The translations under genes and the position numbers were made by a program. From Salinivibrio kushneri (lineage in GTDB: Bacteria > Pseudomonadota > Gammaproteobacteria > Enterobacterales > Vibrionaceae), in the NCBI RefSeq assembly GCF_027286325.1, contig NZ_CP114588.1, positions 620,001-684,000 on the forward strand: a DNA stretch of 64,000 nt. The letters run 5' to 3'. The notes beneath the pieces were generated by a model, which was not told where the DNA came from, made no database searches, and worked only from the letters and a program-made list of their open reading frames with translations. Below are positions 59,736 through 64,000 of this stretch, piece after piece; position 1 is the first letter of the stretch, and each line of letters begins with the position of its first letter.

Positions 59736-61040
59736 ATGAAGAAGCGATGGTGGGCGGTGTGTGTTTGTTTTCCCTTGTTGGCACACGCTAACGAGCAAGA
59801 AATTCGTCTGCTGGAAAATCGCTTCCGTGTTGATCCAACCATTGAGCGTGCGGCCTTCGTGATTTATCGCGAAAAGCCAAGCATGCCGGTCGTGTTGGTA
59901 CGTCCGGACGGCACCAAGTATTATGCATGGCGCCACCCAGAGAAAGTATCTTGGCACCAAGAATCAGACATGGATATCGTGTCGATTACCGACCCCATGC
60001 CAGGACCATGGCAAGCGATTGGCCGAGTCAGCCCTGACAACAAAGTCCGTGTTCTAAGCGATTTGCGTATGCAGGTTGAAGACTTACCCAGTCGTCTTTA
60101 TCAAGGCGAGGCGGTGAAGTTTACCGCACAGCTCATGCTGGGGGATAAGCCACTTAACTTGCGTGACTTCATTGAGCGTGTTGATTTGACCGTACACTTC
60201 ACTGAGTTCGTCGAAGATCCGGAGTCGCTTAACCCTGATCAGCGTCCACAGCCCAAAGCATTGGGGCAATTTAGTGACGACGGCTCGGGGCTTGATGAAG
60301 CACCGAATGACGGGGTGTTTACCGTGTCTTTGCCGATTAACGTCATGCCAGGCAAATACCGCGCACGCGTGACCTCGGGCAATGGCATTTTTTTCCGTAC
60401 TTTAGAGCAACAAGTGTTGGTCTACCCGACACCTTTGATGGCTACGTTTAAACAAAGCCAAGAGGATGGGGAGCCGCACAAATTGATCGTGCAGTCCGAG
60501 CAGGCCAGTATCGAGCCTGGTAGTGTCTCTGTTCACGCTAAGTTTACCGATACGGAAGGCAAAACCACGGTGTATCAAACCACCGCGGAGGAAAAACAAC
60601 AAACGATTACACTCGATATTCCTTATGCCAGCACACCTGGACAATACAAGTGGCGAACAACCTTGTATGCAACCGATCAGTTGTCGGGACGCCCGTTAGT
60701 TTTCCCGCTTCCCGAACAAACCTTTGCAGTTACCGACTACGCAGCGCTAGAACAAGCCGAAGCAGAGCGCGAAGCGCGTGAAAAAGCGATGATGGAAGCG
60801 GCGGAAAAGCGCCGCCAACAACGGGAGCGAGAAGAAGCTCGAACCACTTCCTTGTTAATTATTGGGTTGGGGAATCTGTTGGTGATGCTGATGGGGGCCG
60901 CAACCTGGTTTATCTTGCGAAAACGCAAAGCGCGCAAACTGGCTGAAGCAGCGCAAGAGCTGGAAGCGCCTCCATTGGACAGCGACGGAGAAGCTCAAGG
61001 AAGTGAGCTTGACATGGATAGACCGGATAAAAACGACTAG
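59736..61040 (+). CDS. TIGR03503-type membrane-anchored protein
   Basis: The protein has 434 residues from the ATG at 59736, with AGGAG 6 bases upstream; the longer frame overlaps dnaQ. Signal peptide (MKKRWWAVCVCFPLLAHA). A large beta-rich exported region (about 20-340) has two Ig-like stretches and LDEAPNDGVFTVSLPINVMP. A charged coiled coil follows (AEREAREKAMMEAAEKRRQQ, about 350-375), then one membrane segment (LLIIGLGNLLVMLMGAATWF) and a short acidic tail. It matches the marine gamma-proteobacterial TIGR03503 layout. The function is unknown; periplasmic display is likely. Confidence 0.75.
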   Translation: MKKRWWAVCVCFPLLAHANEQEIRLLENRFRVDPTIERAAFVIYREKPSMPVVLVRPDGTKYYAWRHPEKVSWHQESDMDIVSITDPMPGPWQAIGRVSPDNKVRVLSDLRMQVEDLPSRLYQGEAVKFTAQLMLGDKPLNLRDFIERVDLTVHFTEFVEDPESLNPDQRPQPKALGQFSDDGSGLDEAPNDGVFTVSLPINVMPGKYRARVTSGNGIFFRTLEQQVLVYPTPLMATFKQSQEDGEPHKLIVQSEQASIEPGSVSVHAKFTDTEGKTTVYQTTAEEKQQTITLDIPYASTPGQYKWRTTLYATDQLSGRPLVFPLPEQTFAVTDYAALEQAEAEREAREKAMMEAAEKRRQQREREEARTTSLLIIGLGNLLVMLMGAATWFILRKRKARKLAEAAQELEAPPLDSDGEAQGSELDMDRPDKND

Positions 61041-61077
61041 CGCGGTCGAGTGAGGAAGCGCATCTATTCGGGGAAAT

Positions 61078-61107
61078 AAAAAAAGAGAGGGAAGCCCTCT
61101 CTTTTTT
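61078..61107. terminator. Bidirectional terminator between the TIGR03503 gene and fadE
   Basis: AAAAAGAGAGGG and CCCTCTCTTTTT form a 12-bp stem with a 3-base loop and T-tracts in both directions, at a convergent junction. Confidence 0.92.
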
Positions 61108-61137
61108 ACGTCAAGCTATCGATGCAAGAAAATACGG

Positions 61138-63585
61138 TTAGGCCGCGTTATGCATCTTGCTCTCCTTGACCGACGCTGCAGGCAGCTCTGACGGATCAAA
61201 GTCATCCACATTGATCGTTTCAAGTCGGCCTTGCTCGGCTTCTCGCAATAGTTCGGCTTCTTGCTCGGTAATGACACCGGCGCTTAAGCCTTTATCCGCA
61301 ACCTGGTCAAGGAACATAAACGGCAGTTTTTCACCGATACCTTCGCAGACTTTCTTGTGGATAGGTTCAGCGTTCAAAATATCATGCAGCGCTTTTTCAA
61401 TGTTACCAATCGCATTACCAGGCTCGAAGTATTGGCCACGACCGAGGCGGTCACGTGTTGCACTGGGTGATTGTAAGATCACCGCCAGTTTTCCATCGAG
61501 ACGGTCCCCAGGTTGACGGCGTCCTTTACCCAGCGGGAATACCAGTACGCGTACCAAGCCGGCAACCACTCTATTAGGGAAGTTAGCGATAAAACCATCC
61601 AGTGCTTGTTCAGCTTGGTACATGGCGTCTTGCATGCCCCAATGCACCAGAGGGAGGTCCTCTTTCTGGTAGCCTTCATCGGCATAGCGTTTCATGGTAG
61701 CTGACGCAAGATAGAGCTGGCTCAGCACATCACCTAGGCGTGCTGACAGGCGCTCTTTACGCTTGAGGTTACCGCCTAATACTGCCATAGAGACATCGGC
61801 AAGTAGCGCGAGTGCGGCACTATAACGGTTCATCTGCTGGTAATAACGACGTGTTGCGTCTTTGCGTGGCGCTTTTGACAAACGACCATCAGTAAGACCA
61901 AGCCAGAACGCGCGCGCAACGTTACTAAACACAAAGCCAACATGACCAAACAAGGCCTTGTCAAATGCGGCGAGGGCGGCTTGCTGATCGCTATTTTCGC
62001 TGGCACGAATCTCATCCAACACGAATGGATGACAACGAATCGCACCTTGACCGAAGATGATCATTGAGCGCGTCAGGATGTTGGCGCCTTCTACCGTGAT
62101 CGCAATGGGTGAGCCTTGATAGTTACGCCCCAGGAAGTTTTTCGGTCCCAGACAGATACCTTTGCCGCCGACGACGTCCATCGCATCGATCACACCCTGT
62201 TGACTGCGGTGGGTACAGTGATACTTAACGATGGCAGAAATCACCGAGGGCTTCTCGCCGATATCGATACCGGTCACCGTCAGCGCGCTGGCGGCATCCA
62301 TCACGTAAGCATTGCCAGCAATGCGCGCGAGAGGCTCTTCAATCCCTTCCATTTTACCAATGGGGAGTTTGAACTGACGGCGAATGCGTGCGTAAGCCCC
62401 TGTTGCTAGGGCGGCTGACTTTAGTCCCCCCGTGGTATTGGATGGTAGGGTAATACCGCGACCAATTGATAGGCACTCCATCAGCATACGCCAGCCTTGG
62501 CCGGCCATTTTTTGGCCACCAATAATAAAGTCCATCGGTACGAAGACGTCGTTACCTTGAGTTGGGCCGTTTTGGAAAGGCACGTTAAGCGGGAAGTGAC
62601 GGCGGCCAATTTCAACCCCTTCGAGATCCGTTGGGATCAACGCACAGGTAATGCCGAGCTCGTCTTGATCACCTAACAGGTGCTCAGGGTCGCGCAGTTT
62701 GAATGCCAGACCAAGAACGGTCGCAACCGGGGCGAGGGTGATATAGCGTTTGTTCCAGGTGATTTTCATCCCCAGCACTTCTTCACCTTGCCACATGCCT
62801 TTGGTGACCACACCATAGTCAGGAATCGAGCCTGCATCAGACCCCGCTTCTGGGCTAGTCAATGCAAAACAAGGGATCTCTTTACCTTGCGCTAAACGAG
62901 GAAGGTAATGGTCTTTTTGCTCGGTAGTGCCATAATGCTGGAGCAATTCACCTGGGCCTAATGAGTTAGGCACACCCACGGTAGATGACAGCACGCCAGA
63001 CACACCTGATAGTTTTTGCAGCACCAAGGATTGCGCGTAGGCAGAGAATTCTAGGCCACCATATTGCTTTTTGATGATCATGGCGAAGAATTTGTTGTCT
63101 TTCAGGTATTGCCAAACATCTTCAGGCAGGTCGGCCAGCTCATGTGTGACTTGGTAGTCATCGACCATGCGACAGACTTCGTTGACCGGTCCATCTAAAA
63201 ATGCTTGTTCTTCCGCACTCAGCGTGGGGGCGGGAATGTCATGCAGTTTGTTCCAATCCGGCGCACCACGGAACAGGTCCGCTTCCCACCAGACTGTGCC
63301 CGCATCAATTGCTTCTTTTTCCGTCGCTGACATTTCCGGCATCACGGATTTAAATGCTTTGAAAGCGGGCTTGCTGAGCCAGTTGCGACGAAATGTCACG
63401 ATATTGAGCGGCAACGCGATCACGGCAAAGATCAACCAAGTGATCTCCCCGACACTGCCCATGATTGTCCCTACAACTAGCCCGACTGCAAGCACGGCAG
63501 TCGATACCAGCAGCTTAGCACGATGGTATGCGAGTACACCGGCCAGTATTAGCATGGCGGCGATATATAACCCTGTTGCCATCAC
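61138..63585 (-). CDS. fadE: Acyl-CoA dehydrogenase FadE
   Basis: First step of fatty acid beta-oxidation, the large FadE class. The protein has 815 residues (E. coli 814). Two N-terminal membrane segments ([33 protein letters not shown]) are followed by the dehydrogenase core. Visible core motifs are [40 protein letters not shown] (FAD and substrate), [13 protein letters not shown] and [20 protein letters not shown]. The C-terminal FadE domain (about 560-800) is complete. It is divergent from gmhA. A FadR-like operator lies 42 bp upstream of the start. Confidence 0.96.
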   Translation of the reverse strand: MMATGLYIAAMLILAGVLAYHRAKLLVSTAVLAVGLVVGTIMGSVGEITWLIFAVIALPLNIVTFRRNWLSKPAFKAFKSVMPEMSATEKEAIDAGTVWWEADLFRGAPDWNKLHDIPAPTLSAEEQAFLDGPVNEVCRMVDDYQVTHELADLPEDVWQYLKDNKFFAMIIKKQYGGLEFSAYAQSLVLQKLSGVSGVLSSTVGVPNSLGPGELLQHYGTTEQKDHYLPRLAQGKEIPCFALTSPEAGSDAGSIPDYGVVTKGMWQGEEVLGMKITWNKRYITLAPVATVLGLAFKLRDPEHLLGDQDELGITCALIPTDLEGVEIGRRHFPLNVPFQNGPTQGNDVFVPMDFIIGGQKMAGQGWRMLMECLSIGRGITLPSNTTGGLKSAALATGAYARIRRQFKLPIGKMEGIEEPLARIAGNAYVMDAASALTVTGIDIGEKPSVISAIVKYHCTHRSQQGVIDAMDVVGGKGICLGPKNFLGRNYQGSPIAITVEGANILTRSMIIFGQGAIRCHPFVLDEIRASENSDQQAALAAFDKALFGHVGFVFSNVARAFWLGLTDGRLSKAPRKDATRRYYQQMNRYSAALALLADVSMAVLGGNLKRKERLSARLGDVLSQLYLASATMKRYADEGYQKEDLPLVHWGMQDAMYQAEQALDGFIANFPNRVVAGLVRVLVFPLGKGRRQPGDRLDGKLAVILQSPSATRDRLGRGQYFEPGNAIGNIEKALHDILNAEPIHKKVCEGIGEKLPFMFLDQVADKGLSAGVITEQEAELLREAEQGRLETINVDDFDPSELPAASVKESKMHNAA

Positions 63586-63626
63586 GTCATCTCCTTAAGG
63601 TTTGGTTGGCTCTTACGGTTTGTGGT

Positions 63627-63643
63627 AAGAGGTCGTACCACTC
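63627..63643. promoter_or_regulatory. Possible FadR operator upstream of fadE
   Basis: The core GGTCGTACC (63631-63639) matches the FadR core GGTCNGACC at 8 of 9 positions, inside a partly symmetric GTGGTAAGAGGTCGTACCAC. Control of fadE by FadR is known in E. coli and Vibrio. The rest of 63586-63893 shows no gene. Confidence 0.4.
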
Positions 63644-63893
63644 AATGTAAGCAAATAATTAACGAATTGTAAAATGGTACGGTGTGACTTGGCTTGCAAG
63701 GTGAGAAAATCACCACCTTGGTACGGGTGTAACTGGCAAGATAGGTTGCCATTCAAGCAAACGTGACCTGGCTCGCTTGTCGGGAGGGCGCGGCAGTCGA
63801 CAGCCGCAAAACGATGCGGGTACACTGACAGTCATGTGACGCGATGCCTGTTAGGCGAGATCGTCAGATATTTGTTAACAGTGGGAAGGTGCC

Positions 63894-64000
63894 ATGTACC
63901 AAGATATTATTCGCGGTGAGCTGACAGAAGCTGCCGATGTGTTAACAGCGTTTTTAAGCGATGACAATAACATTGAGCAAATCGAGAAAGCCGCTAAACT
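63894..64000 (+). CDS. gmhA: Phosphoheptose isomerase GmhA (3' truncated by window)
   Basis: Converts sedoheptulose 7-phosphate to D-glycero-D-manno-heptose 7-phosphate, the first step of ADP-heptose synthesis. Only the first 35 residues are visible. [20 protein letters not shown] aligns with E. coli [26 protein letters not shown] lies a few bases before the ATG. The order fadE-gmhA is the same as in E. coli. It works in the same pathway as gmhB at 46152. Confidence 0.92.
   Translation, partial: MYQDIIRGELTEAADVLTAFLSDDNNIEQIEKAAK

Overview
The window is a chromosomal segment of a gamma-proteobacterium, almost certainly of the Vibrionaceae. Evidence: BamA, Syd, FabZ, LpxA, YaeP and YaeH read as close relatives of the Vibrio and E. 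coli proteins; there are small Vibrio-type families (DUF2310, DUF2789, DUF3549, DUF3301); and the rRNA spacer has the Glu-Lys-Ala-Val tRNA order typical of Vibrio relatives. The genus cannot be fixed from reading alone. Coding density is high. I see no prophage, insertion sequence or CRISPR array.

Layout. (1) 1-13678 matches the E. coli neighbourhood rlmM-xni-ppnN-queF-syd-csrB-yqcC-truC. Added here are a GGDEF diguanylate cyclase, a TPR protein with a degenerate GGDEF domain, and several small conserved proteins of unknown function. The CsrB regulatory RNA lies at 10477-10887 with a VarA/UvrY-type box upstream. (2) 13690-40534 matches a different E. coli neighbourhood: yaeH, glnD, map, rpsB-tsf-pyrH-frr, then the envelope and lipid A run uppS-cdsA-dxr-rseP-bamA-skp-lpxD-fabZ-lpxA-lpxB-rnhB-dnaE-accA-tilS, and yaeP. 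A sodium-coupled NSS transporter with a trp-operator-like site is inserted after tilS. (3) 40597-46706 holds a second diguanylate cyclase, a patatin-like lipase, a superoxide dismutase, proS, trmO and gmhB. (4) 46741-53160 is a complete rRNA operon: two promoters, boxA sites, 16S, five spacer tRNAs, 23S, 5S, tRNA-Asp, tRNA-Trp and a terminator. It is followed by a broken duplicate of the tRNA-Trp 3' half plus terminator. (5) 53167-64000 carries a cyclotransferase-like gene, yafD, a Yip1-family gene, mltD, gloB, yafS-like, rnhA, dnaQ, a TIGR03503-type membrane protein, fadE and the start of gmhA, again in near E. coli order.

How the genes work together. The central run couples translation (S2, EF-Ts, RRF, Map), nucleotide supply (PyrH) and envelope construction: undecaprenyl-PP, CDP-diacylglycerol, isoprenoids, BAM and lipid A, with FabZ and AccA feeding fatty acids. 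The flanks add RNA modification (RlmM, QueF, TruC, TilS, TrmO), nitrogen sensing (GlnD), c-di-GMP signalling and Csr post-transcriptional control.

I found no clear undescribed system. The most notable oddities are the broken tRNA-Trp copy, a long imperfect palindrome between 5S and tRNA-Asp, the pseudo-GGDEF/TPR protein beside an apparently active cyclase, a 9-9-9 palindrome before the superoxide dismutase gene, and the candidate TrpR operator before the NSS transporter.
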